Positions 7,911-17,489 are shown, counted from the stretch's first letter. The stretch is 64,000 nt of DNA from GCA-2720865 sp047630275 (GCA_047630275.1 JBLHVN010000001.1:1736001-1800000), one strand, 5' to 3'. Numbers and translations are program-made. Notes: generated by a model not told the origin, from the letters alone.

Positions 7911-9350
7911 ATGTTAAACCCTAAAAGGCTAGTTCCTTTCATATTCTTTATATTGTTTGCAAGCAGCGCCCTTGGCGCAAGCACGGCAGATATTGAAGAG
8001 CCTCTTCAATTCTTTAAAAGTTATTATTCAAAAGAAGAACTAAAAGAAATCTATAAAAAAAGCACCCAGGCCTTGATCGAGATCGAAAAGAAAACAAGGT
8101 ATCCAAAGAACATATCTATAGAGAAGACCAGTTTTAACTTTCCAAGCTTTCCTTTTATAAACGAAGCTCATGCGGCAAAGGGCATTGATGGAAAATGCTT
8201 CTTCGGTGGATGGCTTACTAATCAAACTCCTAATTGGTGTAATGAGCCCTGGAAGCATGCAAGTGATGCTAAGGCTAAAGCACTAGGGCCAACTTATGAT
8301 AAGGCGAGGTATTGCGGAGGGAAGAACCTCTTTCGCTGTAATCCTGTTTTATTTGGAATGCCTAAGGATCATAAACCAAAATTAGGATTGAATCCCGATA
8401 GGGGAATATGCATTGAGATTGATAGCTATAGGCATGTAACGGCCATGTGTGTGAAAGAAGCCTCTAAGTATATTGATGAGTACATAGATACTCTTTCAAA
8501 AGACCCGCGAAAATTAGAGCAGTTCTTAAGCCATACCACTGAGATTCTGGCCTACTGTGATAAAGACAAACTTAATTATTGTGAAGACCTTAAGGCCTAC
8601 CTTCAAAAGATAACCAAGAAAGCTGAAGATTGCGCTAAGGCCAGGGCCGAGGCCATGTTGCCAAAGGTAGTTCCACCTTTAAACAACGATGAATTAAAAG
8701 TTGTTGCTGAATTACTCGAAGAAAAAGAAGAAGTTAAGGAAGATCCAAAGCCAGAAGTAGAAGTGACTCCTGAAGCAAAAGTAATAGAGGTTAAGAAGCC
8801 TAAAGAAGATTCAATAAGACCAGTTAAGAGACCTGAGATAGACCCTCTTGAGCAAAAGGTCTTATCCTACTCTAATGACCCAAGAACCCAAAGAATGATC
8901 AACCGCATGCGAGAGATCTACAGAAAAAATTGTGATGCCACTGGTTGCCGTGGAAGAAAAGGTAATATCCCAGGTGGATCCTGTTGGCGCTATGTTAAGC
9001 ACGGGCTTATGAAGGGGGGTTATGCAGATAGATACTTAAAAAAGCATGATGAGACTTATCCTTATACCCCTACTGCTAGCGCTCAAAACGCTGGCAAGGA
9101 CTTCTTTGACACTAAAGAGGTAGGCTTTACCAATCTCTTAAAGACAGAAAAATATAAAAACCTAAAGTCATCAGACGCTCCGGTTGGAGCTGTGTTAGTC
9201 TATTCAGGTGGAGATAATGGACATGTTGAAGTCAAGGCCTCTGAAACGGAATACATAAGTGACTATAGAGCTGGAGTGCCAACTGATATATCAAGTCCAT
9301 ACCGCGCAAGAACACGAAAGTTGGTAGGTATCTATGTCAAAGTTGATTAA
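7911..9350 (+). CDS. Secreted NlpC/P60- or CHAP-like predicted peptidoglycan amidase
   Basis: 479 residues with a Sec signal peptide. The N-terminal 250 residues carry Cys-rich segments; the middle is a Lys/Glu/Pro-rich linker. The C-terminal 130 residues look like a papain-fold amidase: a Cys in GGSCWRYV (Cys358) and a His in NGHVEVK (His438) are placed as the catalytic pair, with a typical PVGAVLVYS strand between. Such enzymes cleave peptide bonds in peptidoglycan. I chose ATG 7911 over GTG 7905 because GGGAGAG is well spaced for it. The assignment rests on motif pattern only. The next gene overlaps by 17 bases. Confidence 0.65.
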   Translation: MLNPKRLVPFIFFILFASSALGASTADIEEPLQFFKSYYSKEELKEIYKKSTQALIEIEKKTRYPKNISIEKTSFNFPSFPFINEAHAAKGIDGKCFFGGWLTNQTPNWCNEPWKHASDAKAKALGPTYDKARYCGGKNLFRCNPVLFGMPKDHKPKLGLNPDRGICIEIDSYRHVTAMCVKEASKYIDEYIDTLSKDPRKLEQFLSHTTEILAYCDKDKLNYCEDLKAYLQKITKKAEDCAKARAEAMLPKVVPPLNNDELKVVAELLEEKEEVKEDPKPEVEVTPEAKVIEVKKPKEDSIRPVKRPEIDPLEQKVLSYSNDPRTQRMINRMREIYRKNCDATGCRGRKGNIPGGSCWRYVKHGLMKGGYADRYLKKHDETYPYTPTASAQNAGKDFFDTKEVGFTNLLKTEKYKNLKSSDAPVGAVLVYSGGDNGHVEVKASETEYISDYRAGVPTDISSPYRARTRKLVGIYVKVD

Positions 9351-9702
9351 GTTCTTTTTGGTTTTATTAATATTCATGGGCACTCTTTCAGCTACTGAGC
9401 TTGGAAAGTATCTTCCCTTAAAAAAATCTCATCTACCGGCCCTTTATAAAGACTTAGAACTTTCCATTGCTAGCCTCGAGAAATCTAAAGACAAGAAGCT
9501 GCTGGCAAAGATTTTAAAAGTTTACGTGGCCCATCATCAATTTGATAAAACCTATTATCCCTATGAGATGCTGGCCCCTTTTTACTCAAAAAATAAAGAA
9601 CTCGTCATCAAGGAGCTCTCTAAGTTTAAAAAAGCTGACAGAGACCTGGCCAAGAGAAACCTCGACGTTGCCCTTAATGAAATCATCAATGGAAATGGCT
9701 AA
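9334..9702 (+). CDS. Small secreted protein
   Basis: 122 residues with a Sec signal peptide (core LVLLIFMG, cut near SATEL). The mature protein is basic and helical, with no Cys. It starts 17 bases inside the preceding amidase-like gene in another frame, so translation of the two is probably coupled and they may act together. No family recognised. Confidence 0.6.
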   Translation: MSKLIKFFLVLLIFMGTLSATELGKYLPLKKSHLPALYKDLELSIASLEKSKDKKLLAKILKVYVAHHQFDKTYYPYEMLAPFYSKNKELVIKELSKFKKADRDLAKRNLDVALNEIINGNG

Positions 9703-9714
9703 GGGCCTTCCCTT

Positions 9715-10074
9715 ATGAAAGAAGAAAAGATAAAAAACCGCGATAGTGACTCTGTAGCGAATACTCTTAGTCTCAAAGAAGGCATGAACGAAGGCCAAGG
9801 TATTAAGACGGGCTTTCTTGGTCCATGGGTCTTTATCATTGTGATCCTTGGGGTCTTCTTATCTCCTATTGGTGAAAGGTTCGTAGGCTACTTAAAGTTT
9901 CGATCCACTAGGACCGCCCTTCAAATTAAATGTGATGATAGGGGATACACCAACGCATGCGTGATGCTAAGCCGGCTTTATTCTCGTCATGGTTATGAGG
10001 GTGAGGCTAGAGAGTATCAATTAAAGGTTTGTGATAAGAACCCTCAATTGAAATTTTGTAAAGAAAGTATTTAA
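9715..10074 (+). CDS. Single-span membrane protein with short Cys-rich domain
   Basis: 119 residues: a charged N-terminal cytoplasmic stretch, one membrane segment (WVFIIVILGVFL) near residue 40, then about 55 residues with four Cys in a pattern (IKCDDRG...NACVMLSRLY...KVCDKN...KFCKES) that recalls one Sel1-like helical repeat. It is the last of three closely spaced genes starting at 7911. A terminator follows 15 bases after the stop. Confidence 0.55.
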   Translation: MKEEKIKNRDSDSVANTLSLKEGMNEGQGIKTGFLGPWVFIIVILGVFLSPIGERFVGYLKFRSTRTALQIKCDDRGYTNACVMLSRLYSRHGYEGEAREYQLKVCDKNPQLKFCKESI

Positions 10075-10089
10075 AGTAAGTCTTTGAGT

Positions 10090-10112
10090 AAAAGGTATCA
10101 CGTACCTTTTTT
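10090..10112 (+). terminator. Rho-independent terminator
   Basis: AAAAGGTA and TACCTTTT form an 8-base stem around a 5-base loop, ending in six T. It follows the gene ending at 10074 and closes the three-gene unit that starts at 7911. Confidence 0.7.
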
Positions 10113-10245
10113 ATTGCTTAAATAGTTATTCAGATGAATAAGAAAGGCCTTAAAAGAGCATATAAGTCCCCGAAATATAAAAGTTACATGTTCTAATGAA
10201 CAGGTTTGACCAGTATTGTTCTTTGTGGAATAAGAAATAAATATT

Positions 10246-11079
10246 ATGGAAATATTTGAATCACAAGACATGCTCAGAAAGGGTTTGAGTGAGAGGGTTG
10301 AGAGAAGTAATCTTTCAATCAACGGCCTTGCCGCTCGCTACAATATTCCTTATTCTAACCTTTATAGGTTCTTGAAAAAGGACCGCTCCCTCACGGCAAT
10401 TGAAACCTTAAGCATCCTAAAGTCCATGGGTAAAAACACAGAGGAGATCTATACTTCATTAGAATCTCTTTTCCCTGAAGAGTATAAAAATGGGTTAGGG
10501 CATATCTTTGAAGGAAGAAAGAGCTATCAGTTTGGCTCTGATGATCTTGAGGCACACTTAGTAGATCCTAGGTATTTTGACATCTTAAATATGGCCTGGA
10601 CAACCGATGGTGTTTCTAAAGAAGACTATATTATAGAAAACGGTAAAGTTGGTGAGAGAAAGATCAATTATCTTATCGGTAAAAACCTGATCACAGAAGA
10701 AAACGGATATCTTTTTGGCTCTAAAGAGAATTTTCAAACCTCAAACGAAGCTGTAAAAGCGCAGATAAAACTCTCAGTTGACTACCATGATTCTACAAAG
10801 ACTGGACGCAACTCTAATTTTTTAAGATTCATGACAGCCACTTTGGCCAAGAAAAGAAAAGAGACGGTCTTTCACGTATTGAGGCTTAGTAGGAAAGTGA
10901 TCAGCGAAGTGATCAATGACGGAATTGTTTCAGAACCTACTAGGGCTGAGTTTACAAAACTTTTAAACCAAGATAAGGTCTCAGCGTCCCCAGGGGAAGT
11001 TGAAGAACATATGTTCATTTCAATGGTTTATGATAATTTTGAAAAATCAAAAGATAACGTAAAGGAGGTTATGCAGTGA
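10246..11079 (+). CDS. Helix-turn-helix transcriptional regulator (TIGR02147-like architecture)
   Basis: 277 residues. Residues 12-65 form a XRE/LuxR-size helix-turn-helix (SINGLAARYNIPYSNLYRFLK). A second winged-helix-like region lies at about 115-165 (GERKINYLIGKNLITEENGYLF), followed by a helical C-terminal part. The layout resembles the TIGR02147 family common in Bdellovibrionota, though identity is not certain. A possible promoter (TTGACC at 10206, AATAAG at 10229, 17-base spacer) lies so close that the leader would be only a few bases. There is no Shine-Dalgarno. The last codons overlap the next gene. Confidence 0.65.
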   Translation: MEIFESQDMLRKGLSERVERSNLSINGLAARYNIPYSNLYRFLKKDRSLTAIETLSILKSMGKNTEEIYTSLESLFPEEYKNGLGHIFEGRKSYQFGSDDLEAHLVDPRYFDILNMAWTTDGVSKEDYIIENGKVGERKINYLIGKNLITEENGYLFGSKENFQTSNEAVKAQIKLSVDYHDSTKTGRNSNFLRFMTATLAKKRKETVFHVLRLSRKVISEVINDGIVSEPTRAEFTKLLNQDKVSASPGEVEEHMFISMVYDNFEKSKDNVKEVMQ

Positions 11080-11468
11080 AATTTAAACTACTAATATCTC
11101 TTTTATCAATTCTCTTTATATCAAATGTTTTTGCAACAGACTTAGAGATACCGCTTCATACTATCCAAGATGTTATCCATCAGGACGAGGGCAGGGTTTC
11201 TCCGAGTCATCTTGAAGATGTCCAAGTAAGGATTGTGCGCGATAACCTAAGAGTATCAAGCATCCTAGATTCTAAAGTTGAAGAATTCATTCTTATCAAC
11301 GGAAAAAGAATCGTCATTTCAGAAGTCCTAAAAGACTCACTAAAGCTACCAAAGTTTCCTAATACAATCTCCATCAATCCACTCGGTGAAAGACCTGTTG
11401 AGTCTGAGGTTCGTATTGGCGGTGACACGGCCAGAGTAGAAGGCGGCGGTCAAGACGGCGGGAATTAG
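11076..11468 (+). CDS. Small secreted protein coupled to the regulator
   Basis: 130 residues with a Sec signal peptide (cut near VFATDL) and a Gly-rich C-terminus (EGGGQDGGN). The start is GTG at 11076, overlapping the TGA of the regulator gene; a strong AAAGGAGG lies 5 bases before it. Tight coupling suggests it is the regulator's target, sensor partner or signal. No Cys and no recognised family. Confidence 0.6.
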   Translation: MKFKLLISLLSILFISNVFATDLEIPLHTIQDVIHQDEGRVSPSHLEDVQVRIVRDNLRVSSILDSKVEEFILINGKRIVISEVLKDSLKLPKFPNTISINPLGERPVESEVRIGGDTARVEGGGQDGGN

Positions 11469-11548
11469 CAGCCAATGTTTCGCTTTATTTTTTCTTAAAA
11501 CCTAAGTTAAAGGGTGCATGAAAACCCCCAAATGCCTATCTAGATCTA

Positions 11549-11572
11549 CCCCATATAATGGTAATTATGGGG
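11549..11572. promoter_or_regulatory. Inverted repeat upstream of the SGNH gene
   Basis: CCCCATA (11549-11555) and TATGGGG (11566-11572) enclose 10 bases. It sits 55 bases before the ATG at 11627 and has no T-run, so an operator or leader hairpin is more likely than a terminator. Confidence 0.35.
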
Positions 11573-11626
11573 GGTAAGTCCTAGGGAAAACTGGTATTTT
11601 ACGGCATATCCCCTTAAACTTCTTAT

Positions 11627-12886
11627 ATGAATAAATCAGCTAAGTTTTTAATCACAATCCTGTTAACTCTTATCTCGTTTGAACTTATATCATTTATCAT
11701 GATTAAGGCTTTTGATTTACCCGATCTTGACCTTGATCAGAAAAATAAATTCCAAGTCATCTATAATAAAAAAATTGAACCTGATACTGAGATCAATATT
11801 TCTAATGATAAGGATATGCTGGCCTTAGATGACATAGGCCAAGTTGTTAGCACCGTTTTTATCGCTCATCCGTACTTTGGCTATATTAAGCGTAGCTTTG
11901 ATCCACTTGATGAACTTGGCGAAGAATTAACCTCTAGAACTGAGCCCATTTTAAAGGATAAATATGTCTACCCAAGGCTTGGAAAATCTAAGGAAAAAAA
12001 CTCAAAGGTTTTTAGTATTGGAATCTTTGGAGGCTCTGTGGCCGTAGATGTTTTTGAATATAACAGAGATAATCGGTTAATTGAAAAAGCCTTGAAGGCG
12101 AGGGTTCCTTCCCTTCAGAACAAGGATATTAAGGTCTTTAATATGGCCGTCAGTGCCGGGGCCCAACCACAACAAATGCTTATCTTTACTCAATTCTCAG
12201 AGATGTTTGACCTAACGATTAACCTTGATGGGCTTAATGAATTCTCTAAATCAGGAAACAGCTTAAATTTTGGGGTAGAATCCCCTAATGGCAGCGACTT
12301 AATGTTTCCTAATAAGACTGAAGGATTGGCCCTTCTTGGAAAGACTTATGTTTACTCACAAATCAATGAGTTTATCGATGAGTTTGAAGCCTTAAGCTTT
12401 AGCTTTACCTATTCCCTCTTTAGAAACCTCGCTAGAAAGCTGATGCTTGCGAGTCTTCATTCTAAAGAAAATGTTAATGGGGCAAAGGGAGCAGCCTTTA
12501 AAAATAAGAACCTCGTAAAGGTTAAACTCTGGGGCAAGTACACCCATATGCAAGATACTCTGGCTAAAAAAGCTGGGGTGGAAGCGTTTTTCTTTTTACA
12601 ACCTAATCAATACATAAAAGATAGTAAGAAAACTCTACTTCCTGAAGAGATAAATCAAACCTCTTTTGAAACTCTAAGCTCTTATACAAACTCTTCATAC
12701 TCATTACTCAGAGAGGAAATGAAAACCCTAGAAGAAGATGAGGTTCTCGTTAAAGATTTAAGTTATATCTACAAAGATGAAAGCCGTTTGTTGTATGACG
12801 ATGAATGCTGTCATTTAAACGAAGAAGGAAATAGGATTCTTCTTGAAGAGATCATTAAGTTTATTGTTTTAAAGAAAAGCCCTTAA
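11627..12886 (+). CDS. Membrane-anchored SGNH/GDSL-like hydrolase
   Basis: 419 residues. An N-terminal membrane segment (residues 7-28) acts as signal anchor. The SGNH blocks can be followed: IFGGSVAVD with nucleophile Ser137, NMAVSAGAQPQQ near 172-183, LDGLNEF with Asn204, and a late DDECCHLNEEG that supplies the Asp/His pair. Such enzymes are lipases, esterases or carbohydrate O-acyl hydrolases, here facing the periplasm. The related AlgX/DltD-like acetyltransfer role cannot be excluded. It appears monocistronic. Confidence 0.75.
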   Translation: MNKSAKFLITILLTLISFELISFIMIKAFDLPDLDLDQKNKFQVIYNKKIEPDTEINISNDKDMLALDDIGQVVSTVFIAHPYFGYIKRSFDPLDELGEELTSRTEPILKDKYVYPRLGKSKEKNSKVFSIGIFGGSVAVDVFEYNRDNRLIEKALKARVPSLQNKDIKVFNMAVSAGAQPQQMLIFTQFSEMFDLTINLDGLNEFSKSGNSLNFGVESPNGSDLMFPNKTEGLALLGKTYVYSQINEFIDEFEALSFSFTYSLFRNLARKLMLASLHSKENVNGAKGAAFKNKNLVKVKLWGKYTHMQDTLAKKAGVEAFFFLQPNQYIKDSKKTLLPEEINQTSFETLSSYTNSSYSLLREEMKTLEEDEVLVKDLSYIYKDESRLLYDDECCHLNEEGNRILLEEIIKFIVLKKSP

Positions 12887-13018
12887 AGACCGAACGAACT
12901 ACTCCCCTATTTGATATGGGCCATTTTAAAGCCATTCAGAGATGACCATGGCCACTAACTTGAATACTGCCTTAGATTGTCTTAAAAACCACTTAGTAGG
13001 GCTTAGGATTCCTCCTTT

Positions 13019-13030
13019 TTAGGGCCCTAA
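13019..13030. other. Perfect 12-base palindrome
   Basis: TTAGGGCCCTAA lies in the 218-base gap before the START-domain gene, 75 bases from its ATG. It could be an operator or chance; nothing else is evident in the gap. Confidence 0.25.
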
Positions 13031-13104
13031 GGCATTCCTTTTTCTCAATAAAGTTTTTAGAAAAAGCACTGTAGTTTTAGAGGGAATTTGACGATAATCC
13101 TCTT

Positions 13105-13836
13105 ATGCTTTTTCGCCTCATAACACCTCTATTAATTTTACTTCCCATGACTCTTTTTGCGGCTGGCTTTGAAGGCCTGTACGATGATGGAGGTTGGGAG
13201 TTCATAAAAGAAACAAAAGGATTTAAGGTTTATAGCCGTCCTATGCCTGGTTCAAAGGTTCTTGGCTTTAAAGTTGAAGGTCATATAGACGCACCTATTA
13301 TTGATATTATGTCGACACTAAGGGACGTAAGCCTTTCTAAGGAATGGCAACCAGATCTACTAGAGAAAGTGACTATTAAAGACTTTGGAGATCTTGAGGC
13401 CATTACTTATTCAAGAGTTGATATGCCTTGGCCTCTTGATGATAGAGACTATGTTATTCACAATAAGTTAATGGTCCATAAGAAAAAGAAACTCCTCTTT
13501 GTCCTTTCTAAGTCAGTTGATAAAAAAGGTTGGGAGTCTGGAAGAAGAGCTGTAAGGGCCAATATAGGATATTCAAATATTGGATTAAGGCCTGCAGGTA
13601 AGAAAAAGACCTATGTTGAGTGGACTCTTTTTGGTGAACCTAACGGCAATATCCCCGACTGGGTTGTTAACTTTTATCAGCAAACCTTCCCCATCAAGTT
13701 CTTTAAGCATTTAGCAAAAAGGGCCAATAAAAAGAAGCTTCCTATTCCTCCTGGGTTTAAAGTCATCTTGGCAGAGCTAGAAGATGTTCTTAATGAGAAA
13801 GATGGAAGGAAAGTCTCTAGCAAGCCTACAAAATAG
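13105..13836 (+). CDS. Secreted START/SRPBCC-domain protein
   Basis: 243 residues with a Sec signal peptide (cut near LFAAG). The mature protein has a START-like lipid-binding pattern: GFKVYSRP, a helix with SLSKEWQPDL, then VDMPWPLDDRDYV and YVEWTLFGEPNG, which match bacterial START-domain exports seen in Bdellovibrionota and gamma-proteobacteria. The fold binds a hydrophobic ligand in a deep pocket; the ligand here is unknown. The stop is followed by a terminator that mainly serves the opposite strand. Confidence 0.8.
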   Translation: MLFRLITPLLILLPMTLFAAGFEGLYDDGGWEFIKETKGFKVYSRPMPGSKVLGFKVEGHIDAPIIDIMSTLRDVSLSKEWQPDLLEKVTIKDFGDLEAITYSRVDMPWPLDDRDYVIHNKLMVHKKKKLLFVLSKSVDKKGWESGRRAVRANIGYSNIGLRPAGKKKTYVEWTLFGEPNGNIPDWVVNFYQQTFPIKFFKHLAKRANKKKLPIPPGFKVILAELEDVLNEKDGRKVSSKPTK

Positions 13837-13838
13837 AC

Positions 13839-13863
13839 CAAAAAAAAGGAGGCTTTCGCCTCC
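13839..13863 (-). terminator. Rho-independent terminator of the leftward operon
   Basis: GGAGGC (13848-13853) and GCCTCC (13858-13863) flank four bases that read GAAA on the minus strand, followed by eight T in the leftward direction. It lies just beyond the amidohydrolase stop at 13876. Confidence 0.85.
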
Positions 13864-13875
13864 CCTCTCATACAC

Positions 13876-15987
13876 TTATTTATTTCTACTATAATCTTTG
13901 GCCATCTTCTTAGGTGTGGCTCCTAACTTGGCCTCCTTTCGTCTTTTGGCCCTGGTCTCTTCGGCTCTGTTAATGGAATACTCATCATCAGGCTCTTTAG
14001 CGATGATAAAGTTCGCTAAGCGGTTTGTATAAGACTCAGTATGGCAGCTAAAAAGCGGCGGGAAGATATCCATGGCAAAGTCTTTCTTACCTTTACTGGT
14101 ATCATTCCAGTTTCTACTTTGAGTAAGAAGTCCTGCAGCTAAGACCTTTTGAACATCTAAAAAGCGGTCTAAGTTAAGCCCGGTTTCTTCTTTAAACTGA
14201 CTAAGACCACTATTAGAAGAGTTAGAAAGTGAATCTTGATGGATAAAAGCCTTTTTACCTCTAAAGTCGCAGTTGTCGGTAACTTCTGGGTTCTTAGCGG
14301 CCATGATCTTTCCGATCTCTACCATATGATTGTACTTAGAGCTCTTATTGCTACCTTTTTCAGTTAAAACCGGAAGCTCTCCAGCGCCGGCCATCTTATT
14401 TAAAGACTTATAATAAGCTGGGAATCTTTCATACTGAGTTGATTTGTACCCAAGCCTCTTAGCGTAAGTCTCAGAGCCGTAGATAAACTTCCCATCAATA
14501 ACAACAGCATTAAGGTCTCTTGAAAAAGCTTTCCTTACAATATTTGTATAAGGATCTTCTACGTATTTTCTAAGAGCAATTACAGTACCCATGGCGCCAA
14601 CCTTTAATTGACCAACACCATGCTCTTTCTTTTTGATATCTATATCAAAGTGATTGATAAGTTTTGCTGGGTTCTCTGTTAGCATAAGAAAAAGATCTTC
14701 ATCATTAAAAAGCTTTGGAAGCCCTTCATCATAAGGGTCTTTGTCGATGTACTTTGCTGCTAATTTTATTTCTTCAAGAATTCCTCTGGTGCCAGTTGGA
14801 AGCCAGTCAGAACCTAAAGACATAACAACACCAGCTTTTCGAGCTGAATAGATGTCTAATGTCTCACCATAAAGAAGAAGGTTTGAATAAGGTGACCAAA
14901 TAAGACCCATTCCTTTTTTTGCCATGTCTGGGAAGTGCTTTTTCTCTATGCCAACACCATGAACAAAGTTCACATGTTTTTGATCAAGTCCTAAGAGCTT
15001 AACAATTTCGTACTCAACCATATTGTAGGCATCTTTACGCCTTCCTTCAGCTAAGTGAGCAATCACGGCAGCACTATTTGGTTTTGCTAAATACTTCTTT
15101 CGTCCGGCAATGGTTTTATGAACCCAATAGGTGTAGCGAACAAACTTCCTATGAACTTTTTTAAGATCACAATTATCAACAAGAGTTGATTTAGTGGAGA
15201 GTTTCTTAAGAGCTGTTGTATTAACAGTATTCTCAGTGACTCCATCTATTTCGCAATGCTTATTGATATACTTAGCTAGTTCTTTTTCGTAAGTGCTTCC
15301 TTTTTCAATCCCTGGTCTTAACTCATCCCATACAAAGGTCATATCCCCTGGAAGAACGAGATCTGTTGGGGCCTGAACCTTATCTTTATTTGAGATATAA
15401 GAGTCACTGTCTTCAACTCTGTGAACAGAGAAATCTGAAACACAACCTGAAGGTCCTTGAAGATAAGTCGTTCCTAAAACCATGGCCTGCATCTCTGACC
15501 ATCTAAAGGCGGCGCAGTTCATTGGCTTTCCGTAGCCGATCCATGGATTCATGTTCCCACTGACTGAATACTTGTACTTGCTCCATCCACGCCATTCAAA
15601 TCGGTTTTCAAATTGACCTTCAGCTAAACCCCAAACGTCGATATTATTTTGCTTGGTGTGATTATGAAGATCTATTAAACCTGGGTAGAGAAAATCAAAA
15701 GAGCTTGCGCTGTACTTATTAGGAGAAGAATACTTGGCCACGATCACAGTGGCGCCAGATTTTTCAAAGGCAGCTTTGGATTTTGTATAAGCACTGCTTG
15801 ATTTAATTGGTTCTATTTCCGTAATCACTCGGTCAACGATCTTGATATAACCGAGCCTGTATTTCTTTTTAGACGCGAGGTCTTCTTTGTTTAAGTAACG
15901 CCCCGGAATATTTCCGTAGATCACTGTCGTTTCCGCTAGAAGCGAAAAACTAAAGAGAAGAGACGTTATTAGAAGTAACTTGTTCAT
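13876..15987 (-). CDS. Exported amidohydrolase (deaminase-like)
   Basis: 703 residues with a Sec signal peptide (cut near LLAET). The TIM-barrel metal motifs of the amidohydrolase superfamily are present: DLHNHT (His108, His110), AHLAEG as the HxxE element, FVHGV, and SLGSDWLP with the metal-binding Asp. The HxxE plus late Asp pattern is that of the ATZ/TRZ-SAH deaminase-guanine deaminase branch. The last 180 residues are an extension of unknown fold. Export is unusual, as most relatives are cytoplasmic. It is the last gene of a four-gene operon whose first gene encodes a UDG-like lipoprotein. Substrate unknown. Confidence 0.75.
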   Translation of the reverse strand: MNKLLLITSLLFSFSLLAETTVIYGNIPGRYLNKEDLASKKKYRLGYIKIVDRVITEIEPIKSSSAYTKSKAAFEKSGATVIVAKYSSPNKYSASSFDFLYPGLIDLHNHTKQNNIDVWGLAEGQFENRFEWRGWSKYKYSVSGNMNPWIGYGKPMNCAAFRWSEMQAMVLGTTYLQGPSGCVSDFSVHRVEDSDSYISNKDKVQAPTDLVLPGDMTFVWDELRPGIEKGSTYEKELAKYINKHCEIDGVTENTVNTTALKKLSTKSTLVDNCDLKKVHRKFVRYTYWVHKTIAGRKKYLAKPNSAAVIAHLAEGRRKDAYNMVEYEIVKLLGLDQKHVNFVHGVGIEKKHFPDMAKKGMGLIWSPYSNLLLYGETLDIYSARKAGVVMSLGSDWLPTGTRGILEEIKLAAKYIDKDPYDEGLPKLFNDEDLFLMLTENPAKLINHFDIDIKKKEHGVGQLKVGAMGTVIALRKYVEDPYTNIVRKAFSRDLNAVVIDGKFIYGSETYAKRLGYKSTQYERFPAYYKSLNKMAGAGELPVLTEKGSNKSSKYNHMVEIGKIMAAKNPEVTDNCDFRGKKAFIHQDSLSNSSNSGLSQFKEETGLNLDRFLDVQKVLAAGLLTQSRNWNDTSKGKKDFAMDIFPPLFSCHTESYTNRLANFIIAKEPDDEYSINRAEETRAKRRKEAKLGATPKKMAKDYSRNK

Positions 15988-15998
15988 AACTTCTCCTA

Positions 15999-16889
15999 TT
16001 ACCTATTGGCCTGAAGGTAGCTCTTGGCCACTTGGTTTAAAATATCTGCGCAAACTTGAACTGAATTAACTTGATTGAATGAATCCTCAGAGCCTTCAAT
16101 ATTCCCAGACTCAGGCAGGCTTAAGTCTTTAAGTGAGTACATAGCCTTTTTGTAAGTATAGCTTCTCGTGAATCTTCTTAGGCTGTCATAAAAACGTTTA
16201 GGATTCTTACCAGAGAGCTTCTCTCCATCAAACGCCCACTTAAGCATCTTATCCACTCTTTTTTTATGGCTTTTTCTAGGAACGACATTTTCATAATGAG
16301 ATTCAATCCTACGGGCCAGGTAATGAATAAGATCTCTTGTTTCCCTGGCCTGAATCTTCTCATAAGCCTCTTCAGTTACTGAAGCTAACTCGGAGGCCCT
16401 AAGGACTTCGATCCTCTTTTTATATTCTCCAAGAATATAGTCGAGAGTTTCTAGGTTTAAGTTGGTGTTTTTATCAAAGCCGACAACGAGAGGATCTAGA
16501 GCTAATGCTCGAGCCGCTTTATCCATTACTTCATAAGCTGCAACAATCCTATGAAACTTTGGAGCTACAGCAATATCTTCAGGAACCCAATGGCTTTGCT
16601 CCATGCTGTCTCCCTCATACTGAGAGATTTCTGAAAAAAGGCTTTGGGTTCTTTCAAGAAAGTTTTCTAGTAGATAGTAGCGAGGAGCGCTTCTATCCAT
16701 GGAATCTTTAAGCTCTTCAATATTTTGGACAAGAAGGTCTAGGCGCTGATGAGCGTTTAATTCATCTGTTTTAAAGTCTTCTAGGTAACTTGAGACTGTC
16801 CTACCCTTTAGATCTACGCTTTTACTGGCGCAGCCCATAGTGAGAACACTACAGGCGAGTAAAAGAGTTATTAACTTAAGTGGGTTCAC
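15999..16889 (-). CDS. Putative lipoprotein, helical
   Basis: 296 residues. Lipobox LTMGC with Cys19. The mature part is rich in charged helices (for example LLVQNIEELKDSMDR) and contains one other Cys near the C-terminus. No family recognised. It is 11 bases upstream of the exported amidohydrolase and follows the gene at 16929 after 39 bases, so the four genes from 19406 to 13876 look like one unit. Confidence 0.65.
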   Translation of the reverse strand: MNPLKLITLLLACSVLTMGCASKSVDLKGRTVSSYLEDFKTDELNAHQRLDLLVQNIEELKDSMDRSAPRYYLLENFLERTQSLFSEISQYEGDSMEQSHWVPEDIAVAPKFHRIVAAYEVMDKAARALALDPLVVGFDKNTNLNLETLDYILGEYKKRIEVLRASELASVTEEAYEKIQARETRDLIHYLARRIESHYENVVPRKSHKKRVDKMLKWAFDGEKLSGKNPKRFYDSLRRFTRSYTYKKAMYSLKDLSLPESGNIEGSEDSFNQVNSVQVCADILNQVAKSYLQANR

Positions 16890-16928
16890 AAAATCCTCCT
16901 TGATTCTGTAAGAATTCTTGAATGAAAT

Positions 16929-17477
16929 TTAGGCTTTCTTACACCATAATTTATACTCAAATTCCTTTTCATTTTCTCTTGAGAATTCTTTTAATTCATC
17001 CTCAGTAACCTCAACTTCAGTGGCCGTAGGATCTTCTGATCCAATGGACTTCACATCTTCAGAAGCTTGAAAGAAAGAAAAGTAAGCGGTGAAGCCTTTG
17101 TCTTTTCCTTTGAGTGCCTTTTTAGGCAGAGAAAATTTAAGATATCTGCTTAGCCAAACTTTATCTTGGACTTGCTGATTAGACTTGTTGTGAAACTTTG
17201 CAAAAGAAAGGGCCGACTCATTGGACCTTTGTGCGCGATAGAACTTAACCTTTTGCTTTTTCTTTGTGCCGTAAAGGTAATCACTTGTAATGGAGAGTTT
17301 TCCGCCTCCATCTTCCTTTAAGCTTCCTTTGACTTTAACAATTGGTTTTCCATATCGTGTTTTAACTTTTCCTTTCGATTCTACTTTAAATGAATCAGCG
17401 TAGCTGCAAGTAAAGCTTACTTTTGCAAAAGCTGAAGTAGAAAGAAGACTAAAAATAACTAAGCTATATAATTTCAT
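16929..17477 (-). CDS. Secreted basic protein of unknown function
   Basis: 182 residues with a Sec signal peptide (cut near SAFAKV). The mature protein is Lys-rich and beta-strand-like, with a Cys at each end (FTCSYAD and LWCKKA) that could pair. Two ATG codons occur in tandem at 17480 and 17477; GGAGG is 1 and 4 bases away respectively, so I prefer the second. It lies about 10 bases after the UDG-like lipoprotein gene and is probably translated from the same message. Confidence 0.6.
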   Translation of the reverse strand: MKLYSLVIFSLLSTSAFAKVSFTCSYADSFKVESKGKVKTRYGKPIVKVKGSLKEDGGGKLSITSDYLYGTKKKQKVKFYRAQRSNESALSFAKFHNKSNQQVQDKVWLSRYLKFSLPKKALKGKDKGFTAYFSFFQASEDVKSIGSEDPTATEVEVTEDELKEFSRENEKEFEYKLWCKKA

Positions 17478-17489
17478 CATTCCTCCGAA

